A DNA stretch of 64,000 nt from an uncultured Pseudohongiella sp. (GTDB taxonomy: Bacteria > Pseudomonadota > Gammaproteobacteria > Pseudomonadales > Pseudohongiellaceae): contig OX638323.1 in NCBI GenBank assembly GCA_951812715.1, forward strand, positions 806,001 to 870,000. Reading direction: 5' to 3'. Positions 1-8,269 of the stretch are shown here, piece by piece. The notes under the pieces are model-generated. The model searched no databases. It was not told the DNA's origin and saw only the letters and a list, made by a program, of their open reading frames with translations. A program made the translations under genes and the position numbers. Every line of letters starts with the position of its first letter. The stretch's first letter is position 1.

Positions 1-695
1 TAGGTCATATGGTGGAAGATGTAGCGACCGCCTACGGTGCTGGTGCCGATATCCGCGGGGATATCGTTGATTTCGCGCACTTCGACCGACTTGACGTAGC
101 GGTCTTCGGTTAGCCCGGTCGGCACCAGGCCGATGTCGCCCCACCAGTCAGGACCGATCGCGGGCCGGGTCACGTCCGGCGAGCGCAGGATGAGATCGGG
201 CTCGCCCAGGGTCCACTCGTTGCTGTCGGAGAATACAAGCAGTGGCGGCTCATTATCGGGATCGCCGCGCGGCGCGCCATTGTTGACCCAGTCCTGAATC
301 AGCGCCAGTTCCAGATTAGACAGCGAGTAATCGCTCTTGAAACCATTGATGCCAATGTCCTTCTCCACGAACCAGGGCGGCATGGCGCCCATGCGGTCGC
401 GGATGGCGGTGCGATACATGATGACCGGCGCCCAGGGGCGGACCTGATCGTATGTCATCAGCACCATCGGTCCGCCGCCGCCGGGACGGTGGCATTGCTG
501 ACAACTCTGCTGCAGGATTGGTGCGATATGATCGGCGAAAGTCGCGCTGCCCGCCTCCATGCCGAAATCTTCGATGTCATAGTAGTGTAATTGATGATTG
601 GCAACGCTGGCATCGTGGGGTTGCGCCGGCAAAATGCCGGGAACCAGAACCAGGCCGAAACTCAGTAAGGCTGCCAACGAATATCTGCTCATCAT
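1..695 (-). CDS. Exported c-type cytochrome-domain protein (partial, C-terminus outside window)
   Basis: The minus-strand frame is open from a double ATG at 695/692 to the window edge (231 codons), so the C-terminus is missing. The protein starts with a hydrophobic signal peptide (SLAALLSFGLVLVPG). A haem-c motif QQSCQQCHRPGGGGPM lies about 60 residues in, followed by TYDQVRPWAPVI and RMGAMPPWF. That order (CxxCH, 'TY..V.PWA', 'MPPW') is typical of the cytochrome-like domain found in proteins linked to copper type II ascorbate-dependent monooxygenases. I infer a periplasmic redox protein; the monooxygenase part would lie in the unseen C-terminus. It is on the same strand as the cytochrome c/PQQ-dehydrogenase operon at 2413-4826, from which the higBA island separates it. 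Confidence 0.75.
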   Translation of the reverse strand, partial: MMSRYSLAALLSFGLVLVPGILPAQPHDASVANHQLHYYDIEDFGMEAGSATFADHIAPILQQSCQQCHRPGGGGPMVLMTYDQVRPWAPVIMYRTAIRDRMGAMPPWFVEKDIGINGFKSDYSLSNLELALIQDWVNNGAPRGDPDNEPPLLVFSDSNEWTLGEPDLILRSPDVTRPAIGPDWWGDIGLVPTGLTEDRYVKSVEVREINDIPADIGTSTVGGRYIFHHMT

Positions 696-801
696 TGTCT
701 TCTCCCATGGGGCCGGCAGGCCGAACTCCAACTGGAAATTATCCAGCGAGAATAAGTTCAATGCGGCTGAATGTCTATGCTCGCCTTTGTAACATCCTGT
801 A

Positions 802-833
802 ACTCCGGCAAGGCGAAAGCGGTCAGGGTGGTA
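802..833 (-). pseudogene. Duplicate of the 3' end of the PQQ-dehydrogenase gene
   Basis: On the minus strand this short segment encodes TTLTAFALPE, the same C-terminal decapeptide as the intact PQQ dehydrogenase ending at 2413. By eye about 29 of 32 bases match 2415-2446. No stop follows the match, and the rest of the gene is absent. It marks the far side of a 1.6-kb insert that carries higBA. Confidence 0.6.
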
Positions 834-848
834 GCGGAGGGGCGAAAC

Positions 849-1154
849 TTATGGTTCGGCATACGGGCGAACCCGAGCGCGAATTTGCTCGCCGTTTTGC
901 GATAGCTCTCGACTCAATTCGTAAACCTTTTGCGCGTTCATCCAGAATTCTGGTGTTTGCCCGAAGTACGCCCCCAGCGCAATGGCGGTTTCCGCGCTGA
1001 TCCCGCGCCGTTCGTGGACAATTTCGTGTAGTCGAGTCGGGGGTAGTCCGGTATCCCGCGCGACTTGATGCACCGTAAGCCCAATATCCTGAATCTGCTC
1101 AAGCAGCAATGCGCCAGGATGTGTTGCTATTCGGTGTGTTGGTGTCTGCGTCAT
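849..1154 (-). CDS. higA: HigA-family antitoxin, XRE-type
   Basis: 101 residues. HPGALLLEQIQDIGLTVHQV opens the protein, followed by the helix-turn-helix LPPTRLHEIVHERRGISAET and the C-terminal signature YFGQTPEFWMNAQKVYEL. This is the standard HigA/VapI layout at normal length. HigA binds and neutralises HigB and represses its own operon. It lies 15 bp downstream of the toxin gene on the same strand, the usual toxin-first HigBA order. The palindrome at 1480-1496 upstream of higB is a plausible operator. The module sits between duplicated 3' ends of a PQQ-dehydrogenase gene, which suggests acquisition. Confidence 0.9.
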   Translation of the reverse strand: MTQTPTHRIATHPGALLLEQIQDIGLTVHQVARDTGLPPTRLHEIVHERRGISAETAIALGAYFGQTPEFWMNAQKVYELSRELSQNGEQIRARVRPYAEP

Positions 1155-1169
1155 CGGCTTTCCTCCAAT

Positions 1170-1460
1170 TTAGTGATAGTGGTTATTCAGCTCAACATCA
1201 TAAGCATCGCCATCCCGCCACCAGAAACAAATGCGCCATCTCCGGGTAACTCGAATGCTATATTGGCCCACACGGTCTCCGACCAGTTTCTGCAAATGAT
1301 TGCCTCGCGGCGCTCGCAGATCCGTAACCCTGACCGCATAGTGGATACGATCCAGTTTGCGCCTAGCGCGCCTAATCAACTCGGGCGGAAGCGAACGCGG
1401 GGATGTCCCGTGATAAACATCCCTTGTCCGCCTATCAGCGAATGAAACAATCATTCGCAT
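1170..1460 (-). CDS. higB: HigB/RelE-family mRNA-interferase toxin
   Basis: 96 residues from the ATG at 1460; a longer frame to 1580 is open but looks non-coding. The start is supported by GGAAGG a few bases upstream, with an alternative in-frame ATG at 1454. The sequence follows the HigB pattern: MIVSF, then PPELIRRARRKLDRI, DLRAPRGNHLQKL, GQYSIRVTRRWRICFWW and a C-terminal DAYDVELNNHYH. Members of this family are ribosome-dependent RNases that cut mRNA. It is the first gene of the higBA pair. Nothing looks broken, so it is probably active. Confidence 0.88.
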   Translation of the reverse strand: MRMIVSFADRRTRDVYHGTSPRSLPPELIRRARRKLDRIHYAVRVTDLRAPRGNHLQKLVGDRVGQYSIRVTRRWRICFWWRDGDAYDVELNNHYH

Positions 1461-1479
1461 TCCGCCTTCCGTTTTACGA

Positions 1480-1530
1480 TTTCCGTAATGCGGAAAGCAT
1501 AATATATTGTTTGTAAGTTGTCCAAGATTT
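1480..1530 (-). promoter_or_regulatory. Candidate higBA promoter and operator
   Basis: A near-perfect palindrome, tttccgtaatgcggaaa (1480-1496), lies about 20 bp upstream of the higB start. On the minus strand it is preceded by a TATTAT-like -10 and a TTGGAC-like -35 with rather short spacing (about 15 bp). The palindrome is in the right place for HigA autorepression. Motifs are read directly; function is inferred. Confidence 0.45.
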
Positions 1531-1590
1531 ACTCCACGGTGGTCCACGGCACCACGGGCCGCGCCAGCAACAAGCACCATACTTTGGCGC

Positions 1591-1881
1591 CTATTGCCAG
1601 TCGGAGCCTAGAGGCACAAAGTGTAGTAAGCGTTCGTCAGATTGCTCGGTTTCAAGCAGAAGAAAATAGCGTTGAATACTTGCATCGGTGACAGGCGATC
1701 GCCGGAATTCAGGTTGGATCGTCAAACCAGCTTGAAACCGCGGCTTGAGTGCGCGTTGATCTATATATGCCGAAACCCGACCCGCGGGGTGGGTGTTCCC
1801 ATGGTATTGCCGTGGTGTTGCAAAGTTTGCATAATTTCCATGAATGAACGTGCTAAACCTTGTGAAAAAGAGCGTTTCCAC
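1591..1881 (-). CDS. Hypothetical small protein
   Basis: A 96-codon frame of unknown function between higB and a divergent lipoprotein gene, whose first 38 bases it overlaps. The C-terminal half (FLLLETEQSDERLLHFVPLG) has a protein-like composition, but I recognise no family. There is no clear ribosome-binding site. It could be a remnant of a longer gene or spurious. It lies inside the segment bounded by the duplicated PQQ-dehydrogenase ends. Confidence 0.25.
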   Translation of the reverse strand: METLFFTRFSTFIHGNYANFATPRQYHGNTHPAGRVSAYIDQRALKPRFQAGLTIQPEFRRSPVTDASIQRYFLLLETEQSDERLLHFVPLGSDWQ

Positions 1882-2269
1882 CGGCAGGTTTTTGAATCGT
1901 TACACGGTCGGACACCTTCTGTTGACGTTCGCCGCCGTCGTTCTGGCCGGCTGTGCGCAGAGCCTCCCTCCATCTCGACTTCCACCGCCCCGACCACTCG
2001 TCCACTGGCATGTGTATGATTCATCCCAAGAGGAAGGGGAAATCTCGTTTCGATGCAACAGGAGCCTAAACGGGCCTTCGGCTTGCACTGCTGAAATAGA
2101 TCAATGGGCCGTGCATCAGGAGGCCGAGAAAGTATGCAGGGATTGGGGTTACGATGGCCTCAAGATCGCAGGCGCCAATCTTGCCTGGTTATTGCCGCGG
2201 AAAGAAGGCACAAGAGAAATACGCCTGACCACGTTTCAGTGCAAGAAACCGACTGCAGAACGTTCTTGA
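1844..2269 (+). CDS. Hypothetical lipoprotein
   Basis: 141 residues. The N-terminal segment LLLTFAAVVLAGCAQ is a lipoprotein signal peptide with lipobox LAGC. The mature part has several cysteines (FRCNRS, SACTAEI, KVCRDWGY, FQCKK), suggesting disulfides in the periplasm. A Pro-rich linker follows the lipid-attachment site. No family is recognised. It is a cargo gene of the higBA-containing insert and is divergent from higB. Confidence 0.6.
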   Translation: MNVLNLVKKSVSTGRFLNRYTVGHLLLTFAAVVLAGCAQSLPPSRLPPPRPLVHWHVYDSSQEEGEISFRCNRSLNGPSACTAEIDQWAVHQEAEKVCRDWGYDGLKIAGANLAWLLPRKEGTREIRLTTFQCKKPTAERS

Positions 2270-2412
2270 CCACAGTAACCATCAAATCGGTTTCATCGAA
2301 CTCTCGAAGAATCGCAATTCGTCAAATTGCCCAATCTCATGATCGGAAATCGACTCGGACAAGATTGGCGCCGCGAGGCGCCGCGCCGTGGAAATTTCAT
2401 GCCTCCCTAAAA

Positions 2413-4020
2413 TCACTCCGGCAAGGCGAAAGCGGTCAAGGTAGTGCCTGACGGGATGAGCACGTGCTGGCGGCCGTCGAGCATGAAGGTGGTCGCGGCG
2501 GCGCCCCAGATGCGCGAGCCGGTCTGGTAGTGCCAGAGGTTCTCGCCGGTGGCGGCCTCGAAGGCCATGAAATTGCCTTCGTGGTCGCCGGCGAAAACCA
2601 GTCCGGAGGCGGTCGTCATGACGCCGCCGAAGGTCGGCGAGGGATAGGTGAATTCCCAGCGCAGGTCGCCGGTGTGGATGTCGAGGGCGCGCAAGGCGCC
2701 GGTACCGTCGGGTTCGATGAAGACGACGCCGCCGAAACTCGCCTGGCCAGGAGTGTAGGCCGGTTCTTCCGGCACATAAGTAGCGCAGGTTTCCCGCGCC
2801 GTGACATAGAACAACTCCAGATCGGGATTGTAGGAAGGCGGCATGAAATTGGTCGATCCCCAAGGATCGGGCAGGCAACCCTGACTGCCGTCGTTGAGGA
2901 TTATCGGCCGGCCGTCGGGGCCGATTTCCCGCGCCCAGGTAGTGCCGGTAAATGGTTTGCCGAGCAACAATTCGCCATTGATGCGGTCGAGCACGTAGAA
3001 GAAACCGTTGCGGTTGGCCAGCATGACCAGTTTGCGCGGTTCACCCTGCCATTCGGCGTCTGCCAGCACCGGCATATGGTTTGAATCCCAGTCGTTGATG
3101 TCGTGCGGGGTGAACTGATAATGCCAGCGCAGGTCGCCGCGGTCGGCGTCGAGCGCGACGATGGAATTCGAATACAGGTTGTCGCCGGGGCGAAGATCGC
3201 CGAAATAGTCCGGATTGGGATTGCCCACGCCCCAATAGATCAGGTTCAGTTCGGGATCGAAACTTCCAGTCATCCAGGCGCCGCCGCCGCCGCGAGCCAG
3301 CACCTCCGGGTCGTCGGGCCAGGTTTCGCTGCCGGACTCGCCAGGGCCGGGAATGGTGTTGAAGCGCCACAGCCGCTCGCCGGTGGCCGGCGCATAAGCA
3401 TCGATGAAGCCCCGAGTGGCGTATTCGCCGCCGGAAATGCCGACGATCACCTTGCCGTCGATGACCAGCGGCGCCAGGGTGGCGGCGTAGCCGACGCGGT
3501 AGTCGGCCAGTTGCGTGTCCCAGATAATGTCGCCGCTGCGGCGGTCCATGGCGAGCAACTGTGCGTCCAGCGTCACCATGAACAAGGTATTGCCGAGCAT
3601 GCCGAAACCCCGATTCACCGGCGCGCTGGCGCCATAAGTGAGGTCGTCGGGCAGATTGCGGCGGTAGCTCCAGAAGGCGCGGCCGCTGCGTGCATCGATG
3701 GCCCAGGCGTAGTTGTTCGAGCCGGTGACGTACAGTACGCCGTCGTCTACCAGCGGCGTGGTTTCGAAGCCGCGGCCGCGGGTGGTTGTGCCGGTCTGGA
3801 AAGTCCAGATCGGCCGCAATCGGTCAATGTTTTCGGGAGTGATCTGGGTCAGCGGACTATGCCGCCGGCCGCTATAGTCGCCGGAATAGGTCAGCCAGCG
3901 TTCGGGATCGTCGAAACCGTCCAGAATGTCTTCGTAGGTGGGCCCGCCCTGCGCGAACACGGTCATGGCGAACAGCGGCACAAGGCCGGAAAGAAGGCGG
4001 ACGGCGAAACGCATGAACAT
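2413..4020 (-). CDS. PQQ-dependent alcohol dehydrogenase (methanol/ethanol family)
   Basis: 535 residues from the ATG at 4020, preceded by GAGAAG; a GTG at 4026 is also in frame. An N-terminal signal peptide is followed by WLTYSGDYSGRRHSPLTQIT, the usual start of the quinoprotein beta-propeller. Repeated propeller blades follow (e.g. GDLRWHYQFTPHDINDWDSN) and the protein ends LTAFALPE. The family oxidises alcohols or aldehydes in the periplasm and passes electrons to a cytochrome c, which here is encoded directly upstream on the same strand (14-bp gap). Substrate cannot be told from sequence. PQQ biosynthesis genes are not in the window. The last 32 bases are duplicated at 802-833. Confidence 0.9.
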   Translation of the reverse strand: MFMRFAVRLLSGLVPLFAMTVFAQGGPTYEDILDGFDDPERWLTYSGDYSGRRHSPLTQITPENIDRLRPIWTFQTGTTTRGRGFETTPLVDDGVLYVTGSNNYAWAIDARSGRAFWSYRRNLPDDLTYGASAPVNRGFGMLGNTLFMVTLDAQLLAMDRRSGDIIWDTQLADYRVGYAATLAPLVIDGKVIVGISGGEYATRGFIDAYAPATGERLWRFNTIPGPGESGSETWPDDPEVLARGGGGAWMTGSFDPELNLIYWGVGNPNPDYFGDLRPGDNLYSNSIVALDADRGDLRWHYQFTPHDINDWDSNHMPVLADAEWQGEPRKLVMLANRNGFFYVLDRINGELLLGKPFTGTTWAREIGPDGRPIILNDGSQGCLPDPWGSTNFMPPSYNPDLELFYVTARETCATYVPEEPAYTPGQASFGGVVFIEPDGTGALRALDIHTGDLRWEFTYPSPTFGGVMTTASGLVFAGDHEGNFMAFEAATGENLWHYQTGSRIWGAAATTFMLDGRQHVLIPSGTTLTAFALPE

Positions 4021-4034
4021 TATCACTTCTCAAT

Positions 4035-4826
4035 TTATTGATTTGCGTTAAGGAAAGCGAGCAGGTCGGCGAGTTCGCCCGCGTCGAGTTCGGCTTCGGA
4101 AAAGACCGGCATCAGCGATTCTCCCAGCCGCGTAATTTGCCTCACGCCGTCTCGCCGAAAGGCGCGCAGATCCTGCGCTTCGGTTACCAGTTGCAGCGAA
4201 AACGCGTCTTCGTTCTTGAGTACGCCCGTTACCGATTCGCCGACGTTCGTTTCGACGGCAACCGGTCGAAAGCCGCGCTCAACTCTCCCGGAAGGCTCGC
4301 GGATCGACTGGATCAGCGCATCCGGCGCCCGGCGCCGCGTGATACCGGTCAGCGGCGGGCCAAGCACCCCGCCCGCTTCCTCGCCGGCGCGATGACATTC
4401 AGCGCAATTTTCGGCAAACAAGCGACGGCCGTTGCCGGCATCTCCAGTGAAATCCGCGTCGCCGCCGAACTCGACCAGACTCGCCATGAACGCGACCAGC
4501 ATCCAGATTTCCGTCTCGCCAAATCCATGAGGCGGCATGATGCTGCCGGGAATACCGTCGCGAACTACATTGAAGACATACTCGTCATTTACGCCCTCGC
4601 GCGCCCGCATCAATGTCAGGTCCGGCGCGTCGATGGCAACGATTCCTTTGCCGTCCGCGCCGTGGCAAGTGGCGCATTGCGCCCGATACAGCGCCCCGCC
4701 GGCGCGAATGGCGCGCACATCGTCCGCATAGGGATTCACGGCTTGCGCGGCGGCAACTTGCCAGACTGACAGCAAGGACAAAGCCGCGAGCGCAATTCCG
4801 ATTCCAATAATCCGGTAACGGGCCAT
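4035..4826 (-). CDS. Diheme cytochrome c, partner of the PQQ dehydrogenase
   Basis: 263 residues from the ATG at 4826 (GAGAAGAG just upstream). The frame is open further upstream, but the signal peptide MARYRIIGIGIALAALSLLS fits this start. There are two haem-c motifs, CATCH (residues 51-55) and CAECH (141-145). The segment after the second haem (GGVLGPPLTGITRRRAPDAL, then SLMPVFSEAELDAGELADLL) matches the 'putative heme-binding domain' type TIGR02603. A periplasmic electron acceptor for the downstream PQQ dehydrogenase is the natural role. The two genes form an operon. Confidence 0.88.
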   Translation of the reverse strand: MARYRIIGIGIALAALSLLSVWQVAAAQAVNPYADDVRAIRAGGALYRAQCATCHGADGKGIVAIDAPDLTLMRAREGVNDEYVFNVVRDGIPGSIMPPHGFGETEIWMLVAFMASLVEFGGDADFTGDAGNGRRLFAENCAECHRAGEEAGGVLGPPLTGITRRRAPDALIQSIREPSGRVERGFRPVAVETNVGESVTGVLKNEDAFSLQLVTEAQDLRAFRRDGVRQITRLGESLMPVFSEAELDAGELADLLAFLNANQ

Positions 4827-4978
4827 CTCTTCTCGGCATGCAACGGCGATGCCGCCGAGCATACCACCCCGGACCAATCGCATAAACGAGTCGAACTTGA
4901 TTGCGCGGCGCCACCCCATGAACTTTGCGTTGCCGCGGAACTCTTGCTGACGGTAACCGGTGAGGCGCCAAAGCAATT

Positions 4979-5017
4979 CAGAAATGTCCCCTTTTCTCCA
5001 AAGCAGAAATGTCCCCT
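4979..5017. repeat. Short direct repeat resembling IS termini
   Basis: The motif cagaaatgtcccct occurs at 4979-4992 and 5004-5017, each preceded by an 'aaagca' block. Such paired motifs are typical of the multiple terminal repeats of IS21-like elements. No transposase is present here. The rest of 4827-5248 holds only the upstream regions of the cytochrome operon and the cupin gene. Confidence 0.35.
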
Positions 5018-5248
5018 CCAGCCTTACGCGGAGGGAGCGTAGCAACCGGAGCGCAAGACCGCGCCGCCGCTATCCGGCAACCGCCTCCGCATCGGCCTTG
5101 AACGAACGCCGCCAGCCAATCCGGCGGCGGCGGGAAGGATTATGCCGGAATACCCACCGGTACAGATACTAAATTGCAATCGCTGGTTGACAAGAATTCG
5201 ACCTTGGTTAATTCTCAGCTTACTTTCTTTTCCTTGCTGGAGAACATC

Positions 5249-5713
5249 ATGACATATCTTTCCAAGGGAGCGGCGCGGAAAAAGCGGACTCTGGAATTTC
5301 TGGGTTCCGCATCCATTGCGCTGGCGCTGGCGGTAGTCGTCATCGGCCTGCAATCTGATCGGACTGTCGCCCAGTCCAGCAATTTTCAGGGCGGCGCTCC
5401 CGAAGTGAGCCAGGCGCCGGACATGACTTCGATCCGCATCCTGTTCCCCGCCGGCGTGCGCTCTTCCTGGCACACCCATACCTGGGGCCAATTGCTGATG
5501 ATCGAGGAAGGTCGCGCGCTTACCCAGGTGCGGGGCGAACCAGTGATGGAAATGCATCCAGGCGAACCCTGGTGGACGCCGGCCGATGTCGAACACTGGC
5601 ATGGCGCGCACACCGAAGAAGCCGCGCTGCAATTGACCATCTACGAAGGCAGCGTGGTCTGGATGGATGCAACGACAGACGAAGAGTATATGGCCACTTC
5701 GACCAGGCCCTGA
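5249..5713 (+). CDS. Exported cupin-domain protein
   Basis: 154 residues from the ATG at 5249, with GGAG about seven bases upstream; an earlier in-frame start at 5174 lacks a signal peptide. MTYLSKGAARKKRTLEFLGS leads into a hydrophobic export segment (SIALALAVVVIGL). The single cupin barrel shows HTHTWGQLLMIEEG (motif 1) and PADVEHWHGAHTEEAALQLT (motif 2), with His/Glu metal ligands. Small exported cupins of this type are often annotated as carboxymuconolactone-decarboxylase-associated or quercetin-2,3-dioxygenase-like; no substrate can be assigned. Confidence 0.75.
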   Translation: MTYLSKGAARKKRTLEFLGSASIALALAVVVIGLQSDRTVAQSSNFQGGAPEVSQAPDMTSIRILFPAGVRSSWHTHTWGQLLMIEEGRALTQVRGEPVMEMHPGEPWWTPADVEHWHGAHTEEAALQLTIYEGSVVWMDATTDEEYMATSTRP

Positions 5714-5732
5714 ATTCCCCTGGGGTAAATTG

Positions 5733-5824
5733 CCGTCATTCCGCGCGTAGTCGCGGAATCTCCCCGAGTAAGACGGGTCTTTGGGAGATTCCGCGCCTGC
5801 GCTTCGCTCCGCGCAGAATGACGG
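5733..5824. repeat. REP-like imperfect palindrome (family A)
   Basis: The segment starts ccgtcattccgcgcgtag and ends gcgcagaatgacgg, so its ends are inverted copies that can fold into a large hairpin. The same 'gtcattctgcgc..agcgaagcgga' core recurs at 17757 and 32549, which makes this a dispersed intergenic family. It lies between the cupin gene and the three-lipoprotein operon. Confidence 0.65.
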
Positions 5825-5927
5825 TAGAAGACGGTCGTCGTACCGCACAATGCGGAAGCAGCCCCTTTTTCCCGTTCAGTGTAAACTTGACCTGATCCGC
5901 ACCCGCGACCTTCCCGAGACCTCGAAT

Positions 5928-7121
5928 ATGTACACCGACCTTCGCATCGCCGTTCTTGTCCCCGTTGCCCTGACGCTGGCCGCCTGCGGCGAGCCGCAGC
6001 CACAGTTGGGATTCGAGGAATCACTGCAGCGGCAGTTGATCGAGGCGCAGCCGGGGGACGTTATCAGCATCCCCGCCGGAACCCACGAACTGACCCGCGG
6101 CCTGTCGCTGAACGCGCCCGGCGTGACCATTCGCGGCGCAGGCATGGACCGCTCGATCCTGTCCTTTCGCAACCAGATACAAGGCGCCGAGGGTTTGCTG
6201 GTGAGCGCCGATGATTTCGTGATCGAGGATCTGGCCATTGAAGACTCCGTGGGCGATGCCCTGAAAATCAGCGACAGCGACAACGTCACCATTCGCCGGG
6301 TGCGCACCGAATGGACCGCGGGTCCGCTTGAGACCAATGGCGCCTACGGCATCTATCCGGTACAGTCGAGCAATATCCTCATCGACGGCTCGGTCGCCAT
6401 CGGCGCTTCCGACGCCGGCATCTACGTTGGCCAGTCCACGCGAATCATCGTCCGCAACTCGCGCGCGGAATACAATGTGGCCGGTATCGAGATCGAGAAT
6501 TCCACGTTCGCCGATGTGCATGACAACGTGGCAACCAACAACACCGGCGGCATTCTCGTGTTCGATCTGCCCAACCTGCCGGTGCAAGGCGGCCGCAACA
6601 CGCGGGTGTTCAACAACCGCATCGTCGACAACAACACCGCGAACTTCGCCCCGGAAGGCAATATCGTCGCCACGGTGCCGGCCGGCACCGGACTGATGGT
6701 GCTGGCGAACGACAATATCGAAGTCTTCGGCAACGAGTTTGCCAACAACGACAGCGCAAACATGATGGTGGTCAGCTATCACATTACCGGCCTGCCGATC
6801 GATGACGAGAATTACGATCCGTTCCCGGAGTCTATTCACGTGCACGACAACAGTTTCAGCGGCGGCGGCGCAGCGCCCGACTCCGAGCCGCTGGCGCTGT
6901 TGCGGGAGGCCACCGGGCAGGCGGTGCCCGATATCGTCTGGGACGGCACCATGGTGCCGGGCAAGACAGCCCCTGACGTGCTTTGCATGCGCGGCAACGG
7001 CGATGCCGATTTCGTCAATCTCGATGCGCCCGGCGGCTTTGCCGCACCGATCTTTGAAATCGGTCCTCACGACTGCGCCGGAGCGGAATTGCCCGAGGTA
7101 TCGATCAGCACCGAACCATGA
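5928..7121 (+). CDS. Parallel beta-helix repeat lipoprotein (TIGR03805-type)
   Basis: 397 residues from the ATG at 5928; upstream in-frame codons come from the REP region. Lipoprotein signal VALTLAACGEPQ (lipobox LAAC) with Gly after the cysteine favours the outer membrane. The body is a right-handed beta-helix: repeated Asn/Asp-rich turns such as ISDSDNVTIRRV, QSSNILIDGSV, NSTFADVHDN and DNIEVFGNEFANNDSANMM. It pairs with an SO2930-type diheme cytochrome through an ATGA overlap, the conserved TIGR03805/TIGR03806 association. Function is unknown. Beta-helices often bind or cleave polysaccharide, but I see no catalytic motif. Confidence 0.85.
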   Translation: MYTDLRIAVLVPVALTLAACGEPQPQLGFEESLQRQLIEAQPGDVISIPAGTHELTRGLSLNAPGVTIRGAGMDRSILSFRNQIQGAEGLLVSADDFVIEDLAIEDSVGDALKISDSDNVTIRRVRTEWTAGPLETNGAYGIYPVQSSNILIDGSVAIGASDAGIYVGQSTRIIVRNSRAEYNVAGIEIENSTFADVHDNVATNNTGGILVFDLPNLPVQGGRNTRVFNNRIVDNNTANFAPEGNIVATVPAGTGLMVLANDNIEVFGNEFANNDSANMMVVSYHITGLPIDDENYDPFPESIHVHDNSFSGGGAAPDSEPLALLREATGQAVPDIVWDGTMVPGKTAPDVLCMRGNGDADFVNLDAPGGFAAPIFEIGPHDCAGAELPEVSISTEP

Positions 7122-8269
7122 TCCGCTCCCTGCTCCCGGTTTTGCTACCGGCGCTGCTGCTCGCCGGCTGCGGAGAACCGCGCTTTTTCGAGCAGGATAA
7201 CCCGCCACGTCTCTCGGACTGGAACCTGTTCCGGGACGACGGCGCTCGCCTGATTCCGCGTGAGAAGACCCTGGTGTTCGCGCCGGCGAATCCCCTGTTC
7301 ACCGACTACGCGGGCAAGTTGCGAACCATGTGGCTGCCGGCCGGCGCCCAGGCCCGGTTGCGGGAGGGTGAACTTGAGTTTCCCGTCGGCTCGATCCTGA
7401 GCAAGACTTTCTATTACCCGACAGGGGCTGATGGCGTCCTGCTCGAAAGCGCGAACCACGAGAACGAACTCGACCGGCAGCAGCATCGCATGATCGAAAC
7501 ACGGCTGCTCGTTCGGCGCGAAGACGGCTGGCACGCCATGGCTTATGTCTGGAACGAGCAACAGACCGAGGCTTTCTTGCGCGTGGCTGGCGCGAGTGTG
7601 CCGGTGAGCTTGCGACGCGAGTCCGGAATCGAGGATTTCGTCTATTTCGTTCCCAATGAAAACCAGTGCGCCGGCTGCCATGTGACCGAGCATCCCGATG
7701 GATCGCTGCGCCCGCTCGGCGCCGTGCCGGATCAACTGGCCGCCGCCATCGGGAATTCCGGGTCAGGACACCCTGCCGCTTCTGGGAATTCTGACGCTTT
7801 CGGCGAGGGACACTCATCCTATTTGGCCGCGATGCGAGCACGAGGCTGGCTCGCGGAATTACCGTCACAGCTTCCAGCGGCATCCTGGGAAGACAGCGAG
7901 GCGAACCTCGAAACGCGGGCGGGCGCCTATCTCGACATCCATTGCGGCCATTGCCACAACCCCGATGGCGCGGCGGACACTTCGGCGCTGGTGCTCGACG
8001 GCGCTCATCGCAACACGATCGAACTCGGCGTCTGCAAAACGCCAGTCGCGGCGGGCGGCGGCGCCGGAGATCTCTTGTACAGCATCCATCCCGGCGCGCC
8101 GGAGCGCTCGATCCTGCTTTATCGCATGGAGTCTTCCGAACCCGATGAAATGATGCCGGAACTCGGCCGCTCGCTGGCGCACACGGAAGGCATCGCGCTG
8201 ATCCGCGACTGGATCGCCGCCATGGCCGGCGATTGTCCCGCGCCAGCGCGGGCATTCGGAGCAAGGTGA
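7118..8269 (+). CDS. SO2930-family diheme c-type cytochrome lipoprotein
   Basis: 383 residues. The start overlaps the previous stop (ATGA), so translation is probably coupled. Lipobox LLAGCGEP. The N-terminal half contains RLSDWNLF and VFAPANPLFTDYAGKLRTMW, diagnostic of the SO2930/HNE_0200 family (TIGR03806). Two haem sites are visible: CAGCH (184-188) in FVPNENQCAGCHVTEH and CGHCH (276-280) in YLDIHCGHCHNPDG. A distal Met (DEMMPELG) could be a haem ligand. It is probably an outer-membrane-anchored periplasmic electron carrier working with the beta-helix partner. The electron donor and acceptor are unknown. Confidence 0.85.
   Translation: MIRSLLPVLLPALLLAGCGEPRFFEQDNPPRLSDWNLFRDDGARLIPREKTLVFAPANPLFTDYAGKLRTMWLPAGAQARLREGELEFPVGSILSKTFYYPTGADGVLLESANHENELDRQQHRMIETRLLVRREDGWHAMAYVWNEQQTEAFLRVAGASVPVSLRRESGIEDFVYFVPNENQCAGCHVTEHPDGSLRPLGAVPDQLAAAIGNSGSGHPAASGNSDAFGEGHSSYLAAMRARGWLAELPSQLPAASWEDSEANLETRAGAYLDIHCGHCHNPDGAADTSALVLDGAHRNTIELGVCKTPVAAGGGAGDLLYSIHPGAPERSILLYRMESSEPDEMMPELGRSLAHTEGIALIRDWIAAMAGDCPAPARAFGAR

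Noticed and set aside
1170..1580. Longer 136-codon reading of higB
   Set aside because: The extra N-terminus crosses the promoter/palindrome region and is unlike the family; the ATG at 1460 has a good ribosome site and normal length.
6021..7208. 395-codon minus-strand open frame
   Set aside because: Antisense to the beta-helix lipoprotein, which has a clear lipobox and repeats.
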